A DNA stretch of 64,000 bases. It comes from Paraburkholderia graminis C4D1M. Lineage in GTDB: Bacteria; Pseudomonadota; Gammaproteobacteria; Burkholderiales; Burkholderiaceae. The notes below the pieces were generated by a model. The model saw nothing but the letters and a program-made list of their open reading frames with translations, ran no database searches and had not been told where the DNA came from. The DNA is taken from assembly GCF_000172415.1 (NCBI RefSeq), contig NZ_ABLD01000004.1, forward strand, positions 186,001-250,000, written 5' to 3'. Shown here in pieces: positions 37,334 through 45,866 of the stretch. Position 1 is the stretch's first letter; every line of letters begins with the position of its first letter. Both the position numbers and the translations under genes were made by a program.

Positions 37334-38071
37334 ATGGATTACAGATGGCACTGGGGCGTGCTGCTGCAGCCGGTCGCGACCGGCGAGCCCGCCACTTATC
37401 TGGACTGGCTCTTCTCCGGACTCGTGAATACCGTCGAATTGACCTTGCTTGCCTTCTCGGTTGCACTTGCAATGGGCACCGTATTCGGCGTCATGCGCAC
37501 CTTGCCGAACCGCGCGGCAAATGCGGCGAGTGCGGCCTATGTTTCAATCTTTCGCGGCGTACCGCTGATCGTGCAGTTCTTCATCTGGTTCTTCGTCGTG
37601 CCAGAAGTACTGCCCACCGCTGCCGGAGACTGGTTCAAGAGCCTGCCCTCTCATCCGCAGTTTCTGATTGCGTCGGTTGTATCGCTCGGCGTGTACACGG
37701 GTTCGCGAATCTGTGAGCAAGTGCGCGCGGGCATACAGGCGCGACCCGTGGGACAGTTCCATGCGGCGTTCGCACTCGGGCTCACGCGAGCCCAGGCCTA
37801 TCGCCATGTTCTGTTGCCTGTCGCGTTTCGCACGATACTCGGCCCGCTGACATCCGAGTTCCTGATCATATCCAAGAACTCTGCTGTGGCTTCCACGATC
37901 GGTTTGCTCGAACTGTCGGGCCAGGCGCGGCAACTCGTGGACTACACCGCGCAGCCGTATGAATCGTTTATCTGCGTGACGCTTGCCTATATGGCACTCA
38001 ACTTCGCGATTCTGCGCGGCATGCGCTGGATTCGCCGGCGCACTGCGCTGCACGGAATGATCGGGAGTTGA
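37334..38071 (+). CDS. gltJ: Glutamate/aspartate ABC transporter permease, GltJ-like
   Basis: The 245-residue inner-membrane permease of the polar amino acid family has about five helices. Matches to GltJ include YLDWLFSGLVNTVELTLLAF, IFRGVPLIVQFFIWFFVVPE and RICEQVRAGIQARPVGQ. The EAA loop region HAAFALGLTRAQAYRHVLLP contacts the ATPase, and KNSAVASTIGLLEL follows. It lies 26 nt after gltI and ends 1 nt before gltK. It needs an ATPase partner not encoded intact here. Confidence 0.9.
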   Translation: MDYRWHWGVLLQPVATGEPATYLDWLFSGLVNTVELTLLAFSVALAMGTVFGVMRTLPNRAANAASAAYVSIFRGVPLIVQFFIWFFVVPEVLPTAAGDWFKSLPSHPQFLIASVVSLGVYTGSRICEQVRAGIQARPVGQFHAAFALGLTRAQAYRHVLLPVAFRTILGPLTSEFLIISKNSAVASTIGLLELSGQARQLVDYTAQPYESFICVTLAYMALNFAILRGMRWIRRRTALHGMIGS

Positions 38072-38072
38072 T

Positions 38073-38750
38073 ATGTTCGAGATGGACTGGCAAGCGCTCA
38101 TCGACTCGAGAGGCGTGTTGCTCTCAGGCATGCAGGTCACATTGCAGATTACCGTTGTCGCGATTCTCGTCGGTCTCGCCTGGGGCACGGTACTCGCGAT
38201 ATTCAGTTTGTCGGCGAATCGCGCACTGCGGCTCTTTACGCAAACCTATGTATCGCTATTCCGATCGATTCCGCTCGTCATGCTGTTGTTGTGGTTCTAC
38301 CTGATCGTGCCGCAACTGCTGAAGGCGCTGTTGAATCTTCCGTCCACGGTCGACTTGCGGCTCGTTTCTGCACTGACTGCTTATTCGTTACTCGAGGCGG
38401 CGTTCTTCTGCGAAATCATTCGCGCGGGCATCGCCGGCTTGCCGAGCGGCCAGCTTCAGGCGGGATACGCACTCGGCATGACATCCATGCAGACGCTGCG
38501 TTATGTGATTCTGCCGCAGGCGTTTCGCGCGATGGTGCCGCTTGCGCTTACACAGTGCATCGTCATCTTTCAGGACACGTCGCTCGTCTATGTCATCGCG
38601 CTGGGCGATTTCTTCAGGCGCCTGACGGCAATCGGCGAACGCGACGGCACCATCGTCCCCGTGCTGATCGTGGCGGGCGTGGCTTACTGGGCGATCACCA
38701 CGTTGATGATCGCGATCACTCATTGCGTTCGCACGAGGCTCGCAAAATGA
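38073..38750 (+). CDS. gltK: Glutamate/aspartate ABC transporter permease, GltK-like
   Basis: The 225-residue inner-membrane permease pairs with GltJ. GltK-like segments are TLQITVVAILVGLAWGTVLA, LFRSIPLVMLLLWFYLIVPQ, the EAA region QAGYALGMTSMQTLRYVILP, and FQDTSLVYVIALGDFFRR with GERDGT. A GGGAG ribosome site precedes the ATG. Its TGA overlaps the ATG of the truncated ATPase gene in an ATGA junction, the coupling expected for an intact gltJKL operon. Confidence 0.9.
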   Translation: MFEMDWQALIDSRGVLLSGMQVTLQITVVAILVGLAWGTVLAIFSLSANRALRLFTQTYVSLFRSIPLVMLLLWFYLIVPQLLKALLNLPSTVDLRLVSALTAYSLLEAAFFCEIIRAGIAGLPSGQLQAGYALGMTSMQTLRYVILPQAFRAMVPLALTQCIVIFQDTSLVYVIALGDFFRRLTAIGERDGTIVPVLIVAGVAYWAITTLMIAITHCVRTRLAK

Positions 38751-38800
38751 TTGCATTGAAAGACGTTTCTAAACGGCATGGACACGCGCCGTCACGATGA
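38747..38800 (+). pseudogene. gltL: Remnant of the ABC ATPase gene gltL
   Basis: The 17-codon frame starts with MIALKDVSKRHG, the usual first residues of GltL/GlnQ-type ATPases. It then diverges into HAPSR and a stop that overlaps the ATG of the following LysR gene. The start overlaps the gltK stop (ATGA), exactly where gltL should be. All Walker, signature and switch motifs are missing, so the ATPase was deleted after about codon 12. The transporter would have to borrow an ATPase from elsewhere or is inactive. Confidence 0.8.
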
Positions 38801-39681
38801 GTACCAGCCACGACACGCAATTGCGCATGTTCGTCGCCGTCGCGAAGTTCCATTCGCTGCGCGCGGCGGCTGAAGCGGTCGGCATCACGCAGCCGGCCTT
38901 GAGCCGGCATATTCAGTCGCTCGAATCGAAACTCGGCCACGCGCTATTCAGGCGGCATGGTCGCGGAATGCAACTGACGTCGGATGGTGAAGCGTTATTT
39001 CGGGCGGTAGAGCCGCTTCTCGACGCGCTGGACCAGTCGGTTTCGCACGCCACCGCGCATGGGCCCGGCTGGGGCCTGTCGCTGCGCATTGCCACCGTGG
39101 ACACACTGGTTGGACACTTCGTACCGAGCCTCGGCCGCGAACTGTTGCGAGTCTATCCGCAGACGCGTCTGTCTTTGCAATGCAGCACTTCCAGTAGCGT
39201 CGTTGAAATGGTTTTGCGCGGCACGGCCGATCTCGGCCTGGCTTATTCCACCGAGTTGAGCACGACCGACCTTCAAAGCGTCGAGCTTCACGAAGAACGT
39301 CTCGCGCTTTACCACAGCGCGCGGACTGATGTCAGCCGCGAAGCCATGTCGCGTTTGTCGGAGTTGAAGCTGGTGCTGCCGCCTCGTCACTTCGGCGTGC
39401 GGCGCTATGTGGAGCGCGTGCTCGGTTGTGCGATACAGCCGTCGATAGAATGCGACTCGCTCGAGTTGTCATTGCGAATGGCGTCGGTTAGCGGAGCGAT
39501 TGCGCTATTGCCAGAACATGTCCCAGAGGACTTAATGGCATCGTGTGAGTTAAATCGCATAATTCTCGCGGACATTCCCGCTCGACGGCTGGTCGCTTTC
39601 TGGCGCGCTCAAACCAGAAGATGTGTGGTACTCGAGACGGCCATTGAAATCGCCAGGCGAACCCGAGCCAGCGAACGATAA
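38797..39681 (+). CDS. LysR-family transcriptional regulator
   Basis: The 294-residue LysR protein has the helix-turn-helix segment HSLRAAAEAVGITQPALSRH and a substrate-binding domain from about residue 92 (LSLRIATVDTLVGHFVPSLG). Its ATG overlaps the stop of the gltL remnant, so it was brought against gltK by the deletion and may be co-transcribed with the permease genes. Regulators of this GbpR/CbbR-like type bind small organic ligands. Target unknown. Confidence 0.87.
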   Translation: MSTSHDTQLRMFVAVAKFHSLRAAAEAVGITQPALSRHIQSLESKLGHALFRRHGRGMQLTSDGEALFRAVEPLLDALDQSVSHATAHGPGWGLSLRIATVDTLVGHFVPSLGRELLRVYPQTRLSLQCSTSSSVVEMVLRGTADLGLAYSTELSTTDLQSVELHEERLALYHSARTDVSREAMSRLSELKLVLPPRHFGVRRYVERVLGCAIQPSIECDSLELSLRMASVSGAIALLPEHVPEDLMASCELNRIILADIPARRLVAFWRAQTRRCVVLETAIEIARRTRASER

Positions 39682-39898
39682 CTGCACGTTAATCCAGAAT
39701 TATTTCTGGGACGATGGCGCCGTGCGTTCGCCACGGCCATAATCGCAAAGGCGTTGGGCAGCATCAACGCAAACTTCAAATACCTCCTGACCCGTTACAC
39801 AACAAAGGGCACTGCGAAAGGGCACTGCCAACAAATCGCCTGAATCGTCAAACAGTTTTGACAATTAGTCATGCATACCTTCAAACGGTGAGGACACG

Positions 39899-40849
39899 AT
39901 GAAGAACCATCAACTTCGCGCGCTCGTCGCCATTGCAGACGCCGGCAGCGTTCGCGGCGCAGCCAGGGCATTGGGATTGTCGCCCTCCGCCATCACGCAG
40001 GCGCTGAAAGATCTCGAAGACCGCGTCAACGCGCCTTTGATCGTGCGCGCATCGTCAGGGGCGACGTTGACGGAATGCGGCAATACGCTGCTCCCTCATG
40101 CAAGACTTATCGTGTCGCAAGTAGAGCGCGCGCATGGCGCTTTGAATGAGATGCGCGGCGAGCCGTGCGGAAAGCTGTCGCTCGCGATCACGCCGTGGAT
40201 AGCTTTATGTTTTCTTCCCGAGATATTCATTCAGTTCCGCAAGCTGATGCCGAATGTGCAACTCGAGATGTTCGAAGGCCTCATGTCGATCGCCTATCCG
40301 CGTTTGCGCGATGGCAGCGTCGAAGTATTCGTGGGCCAGCAGGCTCCCGATACGGTCAACACGGAATTCAATTTCCGCCCGCTCTTGTCGTGCGGCCTGA
40401 CCGTGGTCGCGCGGCGTGGACATCCACTCGCGCAGTCCCGCTCTCTTGCGGATCTGATGGATGCCGATTGGCTGGTGTGCCTCGACTCGGATATGGAGTG
40501 CCGGCTCTCGAAGAAAATGTTCTATCGCAATGGCTTGCCGGAACCGCGTAACGTTCACTACATGCATTCATTGATGGTGGCCGCATCGGTACTGCAAAGA
40601 ACCGACGCGGTGAGTATCTTCCCGTGGCCACTCGCCGAACTGTGTGTGACGCGCTTCAAGTTCTGCGCGTTCCCGCTGAGAGAAGAACTCGAAGATACAT
40701 CCATTGGAATCGTTTCGCGCCTCGGCCATCCTCAAAGCGCGGCGGCAAATTGCCTTATCGACATACTTCTGGAGACCATCCGCGATAGCGACAACACAGG
40801 AAGCGTAGAAGCAAAGCGGGTTCTGCAATCGACTGAGCGGCTGTTCTAA
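39899..40849 (+). CDS. LysR-family transcriptional regulator
   Basis: This 316-residue protein is the third LysR protein of the locus. It has the HTH segment SVRGAARALGLSPSAITQAL and the binding domain KLSLAITPWIALCFLPEIFI, with the later FEGLMSIAYPRLRDGSVEVF typical of the family's second strand set. A 217-nt gap separates it from the preceding LysR gene; the gap has an AT-rich TTGACA-like stretch near 39857 that may be its promoter. Target unknown. Confidence 0.87.
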   Translation: MKNHQLRALVAIADAGSVRGAARALGLSPSAITQALKDLEDRVNAPLIVRASSGATLTECGNTLLPHARLIVSQVERAHGALNEMRGEPCGKLSLAITPWIALCFLPEIFIQFRKLMPNVQLEMFEGLMSIAYPRLRDGSVEVFVGQQAPDTVNTEFNFRPLLSCGLTVVARRGHPLAQSRSLADLMDADWLVCLDSDMECRLSKKMFYRNGLPEPRNVHYMHSLMVAASVLQRTDAVSIFPWPLAELCVTRFKFCAFPLREELEDTSIGIVSRLGHPQSAAANCLIDILLETIRDSDNTGSVEAKRVLQSTERLF

Positions 40850-40920
40850 TTCGCGCCATTGTCGTGCAACGCCGGCGGCTGTACTCGGCTTTGCGCTTCA
40901 CCGCCGGCTCATCATAACGA

Positions 40921-41526
40921 TTAGCGAATCGGCTTGCCGTCGCGTGTGATGAGAACCGCCGTCTCAGCGCTATATGTCGCGTGCACGCTGTCGCCTACCG
41001 CGATCTTGTCGAGGGGTACGTTCGGGGCAATTTGCAGCAGCATACTGCGCGAGGGTCCGCGCAATACGACCTGGCGATTCTTGCGGTCGATGCTTTGCAC
41101 GGTCGCGACCACGTCGACCTTGCGCAGCTTCACGGCCATGCTGTGCGATATGGGCCTGGCGGATTCTTCTTCGACTCGCGAGCGCACGCCCTTGGCCGCC
41201 ACCTTTTCCGCCGACAACAACAGCGCGCTTTTGTATTGGACCTGTATCTCGTCGCCGACCTTGAGCAGCCTGATATCGGCCACCTCGGGATCGACCTCCA
41301 TCACTACTATCTCGCCGTGCGATCCCTGCACGGTAATACGGTTCATCTGCGCGTCGATATTGACGATACGGCTGGTGAGCCACGCGACCATTTGCGCACC
41401 CGGTGCGCTTGCCGGTGCAGGTGTCCGATCGTCTTGCGCGCGACTTGCTGCCGGATAGCCCAGCAATAATGCCGCGGCAAAGGCGAGGTTTAACATACTC
41501 GACGATTGCGCTGTAAGTGCACGCAT
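40921..41526 (-). CDS. Exported protein of unknown function with duplicated small beta-domain
   Basis: The 201-residue protein has a signal peptide ending near YPAASRAQ. Two similar segments follow. IVNIDAQMNRITVQGSHGEI ends in VGDEIQVQY. VQSIDRKNRQVVLRGPSRSM ends in VGDSVHATYSAE. Each looks like a small OB-like barrel, as in DUF5666-type periplasmic proteins. The ATG at 41526 is chosen for its GGAG ribosome site. Role unknown. Confidence 0.65.
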   Translation of the reverse strand: MRALTAQSSSMLNLAFAAALLLGYPAASRAQDDRTPAPASAPGAQMVAWLTSRIVNIDAQMNRITVQGSHGEIVVMEVDPEVADIRLLKVGDEIQVQYKSALLLSAEKVAAKGVRSRVEEESARPISHSMAVKLRKVDVVATVQSIDRKNRQVVLRGPSRSMLLQIAPNVPLDKIAVGDSVHATYSAETAVLITRDGKPIR

Positions 41527-41907
41527 AACTTGCTCCGATTTCAATTTCATAATGAGTAGGTGTGGTGGGCAGTCCTCGACAACATCAGCGCTTTAATTAA
41601 CCGGTCGCCTGTTGACTGCCAGCAGCGAACGTATCGCGAGCCCATGCACGCTGTGAAGCAACATAATGCTGAACGCGTTAATCGCTTCCGAACAACACAG
41701 CAAGGAGCCGGGCGCTCCATTCCGCATACGCACGCGCGTCGCCGCAACAGATCCATATCGCTTTCAATGAACCGCGTTCGCTTTTGCTTTACGCGTACGC
41801 CATTCCGCTTCTTCCGCCGACGGTTCGCTTGCATTAACTTTCCAACACGTTGCAGCGAGTAACGAACCCCGAGCCGCCACTTACCAAGGTCTGAGTGGTG
41901 GACTTTC
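41527..41907. other. 381-nt region without a gene, ending at a strong terminator
   Basis: The region is AT-richer than its surroundings and holds no convincing coding frame. A 100-codon plus-strand frame here lacks a ribosome site and any family features. Because an intrinsic terminator closes it at 41908-41935 with no plus-strand gene upstream, it may encode a small RNA or a long leader. Confidence 0.4.
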
Positions 41908-41935
41908 GCGGCCGCTAAGGCGGCCGCCTTTTTTT
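41908..41935 (+). terminator. Perfect intrinsic terminator immediately before a start codon
   Basis: Arms GCGGCCGC (41908-41915) and GCGGCCGC (41920-41927) pair across TAAG, followed by C and seven T residues. It lies 14 nt ahead of the next ATG, whose AGGAG ribosome site begins just after the T-tract. It terminates an upstream plus-strand transcript or serves as an attenuator. Confidence 0.85.
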
Positions 41936-41949
41936 CAGCAGGAGCGCCC

Positions 41950-42219
41950 ATGAAGAAAATCGTTTCCACTCTGTTGTTCTGCATGATTAGCGCGGCGTCG
42001 ACATCCTGGGCACAAACCCCGGCGAATAAAACATCGCCGGGTACAAGCGATCAGATCGTGCAGATGCACGAGCGCATTTCCGCGGCTAATCACGTATATG
42101 ACGGCAAAGTGGCCGCCGCCAAGCGCGTGTATATGCGGCAGAAAGCGGCCGCAGCGAAAGAGCGCGACGCCGCCGTCGCCGCTGCTCGCGACGGTGTTCC
42201 CGCAGACGCCGCTCAATAG
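41950..42219 (+). CDS. Small exported Ala-rich coiled-coil protein
   Basis: The 89-residue protein has a signal peptide (cleavage near STSWAQ) and a helical, Ala/Lys/Arg-rich body. KVAAAKRVYMRQKAAAAKER suggests a periplasmic coiled coil. No known family is recognised. An AGGAG ribosome site supports the ATG. A strong terminator lies directly upstream, so expression may depend on readthrough or on a promoter overlapping that hairpin. Confidence 0.65.
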   Translation: MKKIVSTLLFCMISAASTSWAQTPANKTSPGTSDQIVQMHERISAANHVYDGKVAAAKRVYMRQKAAAAKERDAAVAAARDGVPADAAQ

Positions 42220-42314
42220 GCGGTCTTATTGGCGCGGCCGGAGAACGCGCGTTCCGGCACGCGATGTAAAGACGATCCAGCACTGCTAACGCAGCAAGAA
42301 GAGAGGCGTCGACT

Positions 42315-42701
42315 ATGAACCGGGATAACGAGGCAACAGATAGACACGCAAAGGACACACATGCAAAAGAGGAGGCAGCAAAACGCAGAAGACTGACTGC
42401 GTCGAGTCTCGACGCCATCATGACACCAGGTGTGCGCTATACCTGCGTTGCGCTCGCGAATCAGTTGAATAGCAGCACTCGGCAAATCAAGGCTTCGCTG
42501 AGTCAGCTCGTCGACGCCGGCACGGTCCGCCATATACAGGAGGCCCGCACCGGCATTTACTGGGTGCCGACAAGCGACGAGAGGAAGAGCTTCGAGCAAA
42601 GACGCATGGCGCGCAGAGTGCTCCTCGGCCATACGCTCGAAGGTTATGACGCGGGTCTGCACAGCTTGCAAAGCCTGTGCATGCTGGTACGTCGATCCTG
42701 A
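42315..42701 (+). CDS. Winged-helix DNA-binding protein, small
   Basis: The 128-residue basic protein has a charged leader (about 30 residues) and a winged-helix-like core: TASSLDAIMTPGVRYTCVAL, then ANQLNSSTRQIKASLSQLVD and AGTVRHIQEARTGIYWVP, the wing strand. It may be a local transcription factor. A GAGG ribosome site lies upstream. It is close to the exported small protein gene. Target unknown. Confidence 0.65.
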   Translation: MNRDNEATDRHAKDTHAKEEAAKRRRLTASSLDAIMTPGVRYTCVALANQLNSSTRQIKASLSQLVDAGTVRHIQEARTGIYWVPTSDERKSFEQRRMARRVLLGHTLEGYDAGLHSLQSLCMLVRRS

Positions 42702-42951
42702 CGACGCCACCGCTCTTCTACAATACGCGCGCGGTGCAAGCGATTTTGCGTAAACTGCCGGATGCCGGCATACGCCGGCTTGCCTGCGCGCGGTTTCAAT
42801 GGAATCCCGGCGTCGCCCGAAGTGGCGCGCATCGTGCTCCAGCGTAGGCAACGCTGCTTATCGCACCGCTTCAGGAGCCATCGCATGAATCGACACAAGC
42901 GCCTTTCCTGCACGCCGACTTGTTCGGGCTGCGCAAACTCGCCGCGCTAGC

Positions 42952-43398
42952 ATGGTCGATATCGTCGACAGCGCCACGCGCAGCCGCATGATGTCCGGCA
43001 TTCGCGGCCGCAATACGAAGCCCGAGGTGCTGATTCGCAGCCTGCTGCATCGGCAGGGCTTTCGCTTTCGCCTGAATGCGCGCGACTTGCCGGGGCGCCC
43101 CGACATCGTGCTGCCTCGCTACCGCGCCGTCGTGCTCGTGCATGGCTGCTTCTGGCATGGTCACGACTGCCCTCTTTTCAAATGGCCGCAGACGCGCCCC
43201 GAGTTCTGGCGCGAGAAGATCGGCCGTAACCGCGCGAACGACGACAAGGTGCGCGCCGCGCTGCTCGCGGCCGGCTGGCGCGTCGGCGTCGTGTGGGAAT
43301 GCGCGTTGCGCGGCGCGAATCGCGACATCGAGGGCGTGCTGACGCGTCTCGTCGAATGGCTGAAGAGCGACGCGCCGAGCTTCGAAGAACGCGCCTGA
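42952..43398 (+). CDS. vsr: Very short patch repair endonuclease Vsr
   Basis: Vsr nicks DNA 5' of T in T:G mismatches made by deamination of 5-methylcytosine at Dcm-type sites. The 148-residue protein has the family's RSRMMSGIRGRNTKPEVLIR, the catalytic Asp in LPGRPDIVLPRYRAVVLVHG, and GCFWHGHDCPLFKWP, whose Cys and His residues bind structural zinc. It usually adjoins its methyltransferase. Here dcm is about 9.9 kb upstream on the same strand. The 250-nt gap before it contains no supported gene. Confidence 0.95.
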   Translation: MVDIVDSATRSRMMSGIRGRNTKPEVLIRSLLHRQGFRFRLNARDLPGRPDIVLPRYRAVVLVHGCFWHGHDCPLFKWPQTRPEFWREKIGRNRANDDKVRAALLAAGWRVGVVWECALRGANRDIEGVLTRLVEWLKSDAPSFEERA

Positions 43399-43570
43399 AA
43401 GCGCCCTTGCCCACCGCCTGCTACGCGCGGTTTGGCGAGCGAACCGAAAGCCCTCGGTGATACACTCGACTGGCTAACCCGAAGCGACTTAAGCCCGCCG
43501 GCCATCACGCCGGCACGGCACTCACGGTGCTCGCTTCGGCCATCAAACCCGCCAGCAAGGGAGGCACACA

Positions 43571-44074
43571 ATGGCTGATTTCCGTCTGTGGTCCGACGAT
43601 TTTCCCAATAGCGGCTTCATGCCGAAGGCGCACGAATACGACGACAAGGCATTCGGCGTCGACGGCGAAAACATCTCGCCCGCGCTGCAATGGGAAGGCG
43701 CGCCGGCCGACACACAAAGCTTCGCGCTCACCGTGCACGATCCCGACGCGCCAACGGGCAGCGGCTTCTGGCACTGGGTCGTGGTCAACATTCCCGCGGA
43801 CGCACGCTCGTTGCCGCGCAACGCCGGCAAGGCCGACGGCTCGCTGCTGCCGCAAGGCGCGCTGCAGGTGCGCAACGATTACGGCACGGTCGGCTTCGGC
43901 GGTGCCGCGCCGCCGCGCGGCGACAGAACGCATCGCTATATTTTCCGGCTGCATGCGCTGAAGGTGCCGCATCTGCCCATCACCGCCGAGACCACCAACG
44001 CGGTCGCGCGCTTCATGACTCATCTGAACGAGATCGACTCGACGACGCACACCGGGCTCTACGAGCTCAAATAG
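43571..44074 (+). CDS. PEBP/Raf-kinase-inhibitor-like protein (YbhB/YbcL family)
   Basis: The 167-residue protein has the PEBP core. GENISPALQWEGAPADTQSF starts the ligand pocket, VHDPDAPTGSGFWHWVVVNI is the signature DPDAP..W.HW block, and GGAAPPRGDRTHRYIFRLHA closes it. Bacterial members have unclear ligands. There is no signal peptide. A GGGAGG ribosome site precedes the ATG. Single gene upstream of the MFS exporter. Confidence 0.9.
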   Translation: MADFRLWSDDFPNSGFMPKAHEYDDKAFGVDGENISPALQWEGAPADTQSFALTVHDPDAPTGSGFWHWVVVNIPADARSLPRNAGKADGSLLPQGALQVRNDYGTVGFGGAAPPRGDRTHRYIFRLHALKVPHLPITAETTNAVARFMTHLNEIDSTTHTGLYELK

Positions 44075-44222
44075 CGGCGAGCTGCGGACGATGCCGCGAC
44101 GCACGCCATCATATTGAGCGGCGCGGCATCGGCGCAGCGCGCGCGAACCTTTCGCGAAAGCAGCCATAAGTCGCGACCCGCCGCGCTTTCGTGCGGAACG
44201 CTGAAGGCAACTCGAACAACCG

Positions 44223-45671
44223 ATGCACGCACAACCATCCCGCAACGGCGGGACCCTACCGCCGGATGCCGCGGACACGCTCGCTCCTGACAGCGCGCGG
44301 CCGTCCAATAACGAACCCGGTCTGCCCACGCCGCAACGCTATTGGGCGATGCTCGTCATCGCTCTTGCGCTGACGCTTGCGGTGCTCGACAGCGCGATTG
44401 CCAATGTCGCGCTGCCCACCATCGCGCGGAACTTGCAGGCGAGCGCGGCCGGCTCCATCTGGATCGTCAACGCGTATCAACTCGCCATCACCATTTCGCT
44501 GCTGCCGCTTGCGTCGCTTGGCGACCGCATCGGCTATCGGCGCATCTATCTGGCCGGGCTGATTCTGTTTACGGTGGCGTCGTTCGGTTGCGCGCTCTCG
44601 ACCTCGCTGCCGACGCTCGCGATTGCTCGCGTCGTGCAGGGCTTCGGCGCGGCGGGCGTCATGAGCGTGAACACGGCGCTCGTGCGCATGATCTATCCGC
44701 CGACGCAACTCGGACGCGGCGTCTCGATCAATGCGATGGTGGTTGCGGTGTCGTCGGCAGTCGGACCCACGGTCGCTTCCGGCGTGCTCGCGGTCGCTCC
44801 GTGGCCGTGGCTGTTTGCGATCAACGTGCCGATCGGCATTGCGGCAATTATCGGCGGCTTCAAGGCGCTGCCGATGAACCGCGGCCACGATTCCCCGTAC
44901 GACCTGTTGAGCGCGGTGATGAACGCGTTCGTATTCGGCCTGCTGATTTTCGCCGTCGACGGACTCGGCCACGGCGAACGGCTCGGCTATGTCGTCGTGG
45001 AACTGATCGGCGCGGTGGTGATCGGCTACTTCTTCGTGCGCCGTCAGTTGAGCCGCCCCGCGCCGCTGCTGCCGATCGATTTGCTGAGGATTCCGATCTT
45101 CGCGCTGTCGATCGGCACGTCGGTGTGTTCGTTCTGCGCGCAGATGCTCGCGTTCGTGTCGCTGCCGTTCATGTTGCAGGACATGCTCGGTTTCTCGCAG
45201 GTCGACACCGGTCTGCTGATGACGCCGTGGCCCGCGATCATTATCATTGCCGCGCCGATTGCCGGCGTGCTGTCCGACAAGGTCTCGTCGGGCTGGCTCG
45301 GCGGCGTCGGGCTCGCCGCGATGACGGTCGGCCTGCTCCTGCTCGCCACACTCGGGCCGCATCCGGACGCCTGGCAGATCGCGTGGCGCATGGCGTTGTG
45401 CGGCGCGGGCTTCGGCATCTTCCAGTCGCCCAATAACCGCACGATGCTGTCGTCCGCGCCACGCGAACGCAGCGGCGGCGCAAGCGGCATGCTCGGCACT
45501 GCGCGCCTGACCGGGCAGACGCTCGGCGCGGCGCTCGTCGCGCTGATCTTCGGCGTCGCGCCGCACAGCGGGCCGGTCATCGCGCTTTATGTTGCCGCGG
45601 GTTTTTCCGCCGTGGCCGCCGTGGTCAGCACAATGCGCGTGATGCAGCGGGTCAATACGCGCGCCGCGTAA
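44223..45671 (+). CDS. MFS transporter, DHA2 (14-helix drug/proton antiporter) type
   Basis: The 482-residue inner-membrane protein has about 14 helices. Motif D1 LDSAIANVALPTIARNL, motif A LGDRIGYRRIYLAG and the antiporter motif C-like GPTVASGVLAVAPW place it in the EmrB/QacA-type DHA2 group. The hydrophilic N-terminal 40 residues are of uncertain start. No EmrA-like fusion protein or TetR regulator is adjacent. Substrate unknown. It is convergent with otsA across a bidirectional terminator. Confidence 0.9.
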   Translation: MHAQPSRNGGTLPPDAADTLAPDSARPSNNEPGLPTPQRYWAMLVIALALTLAVLDSAIANVALPTIARNLQASAAGSIWIVNAYQLAITISLLPLASLGDRIGYRRIYLAGLILFTVASFGCALSTSLPTLAIARVVQGFGAAGVMSVNTALVRMIYPPTQLGRGVSINAMVVAVSSAVGPTVASGVLAVAPWPWLFAINVPIGIAAIIGGFKALPMNRGHDSPYDLLSAVMNAFVFGLLIFAVDGLGHGERLGYVVVELIGAVVIGYFFVRRQLSRPAPLLPIDLLRIPIFALSIGTSVCSFCAQMLAFVSLPFMLQDMLGFSQVDTGLLMTPWPAIIIIAAPIAGVLSDKVSSGWLGGVGLAAMTVGLLLLATLGPHPDAWQIAWRMALCGAGFGIFQSPNNRTMLSSAPRERSGGASGMLGTARLTGQTLGAALVALIFGVAPHSGPVIALYVAAGFSAVAAVVSTMRVMQRVNTRAA

Positions 45672-45706
45672 CGACGCCACGCATCCGACAAACGACGCAG
45701 ATGCAA

Positions 45707-45738
45707 AAAGGGCGCGCATCGCATGATGTGCGCCCTTT
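45707..45738. terminator. Bidirectional terminator between MFS gene and otsA
   Basis: AAAGGGCGCGCAT and ATGTGCGCCCTTT form a 13-bp stem with one mismatch (loop of 6 nt), followed by T/C-rich sequence on the plus side and A/T-rich sequence on the minus side. It sits between two convergent genes. Confidence 0.75.
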
Positions 45739-45866
45739 CTCTACCCTGCTCCAACGCTTCCTTCCAGGCTCTCACTTCGACGTGATCAGCTTCGCGCGGC
45801 TTCTAACAAACGCAAAGAAACCGCGCAGCCGCCCACAACTCCTAGGACGACGACGACGCCGTCACG

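Noticed and set aside
41560..41862. 100-residue plus-strand frame upstream of the terminator
   Set aside because: No ribosome site, coding-type composition or family. A non-coding transcript is a better explanation.
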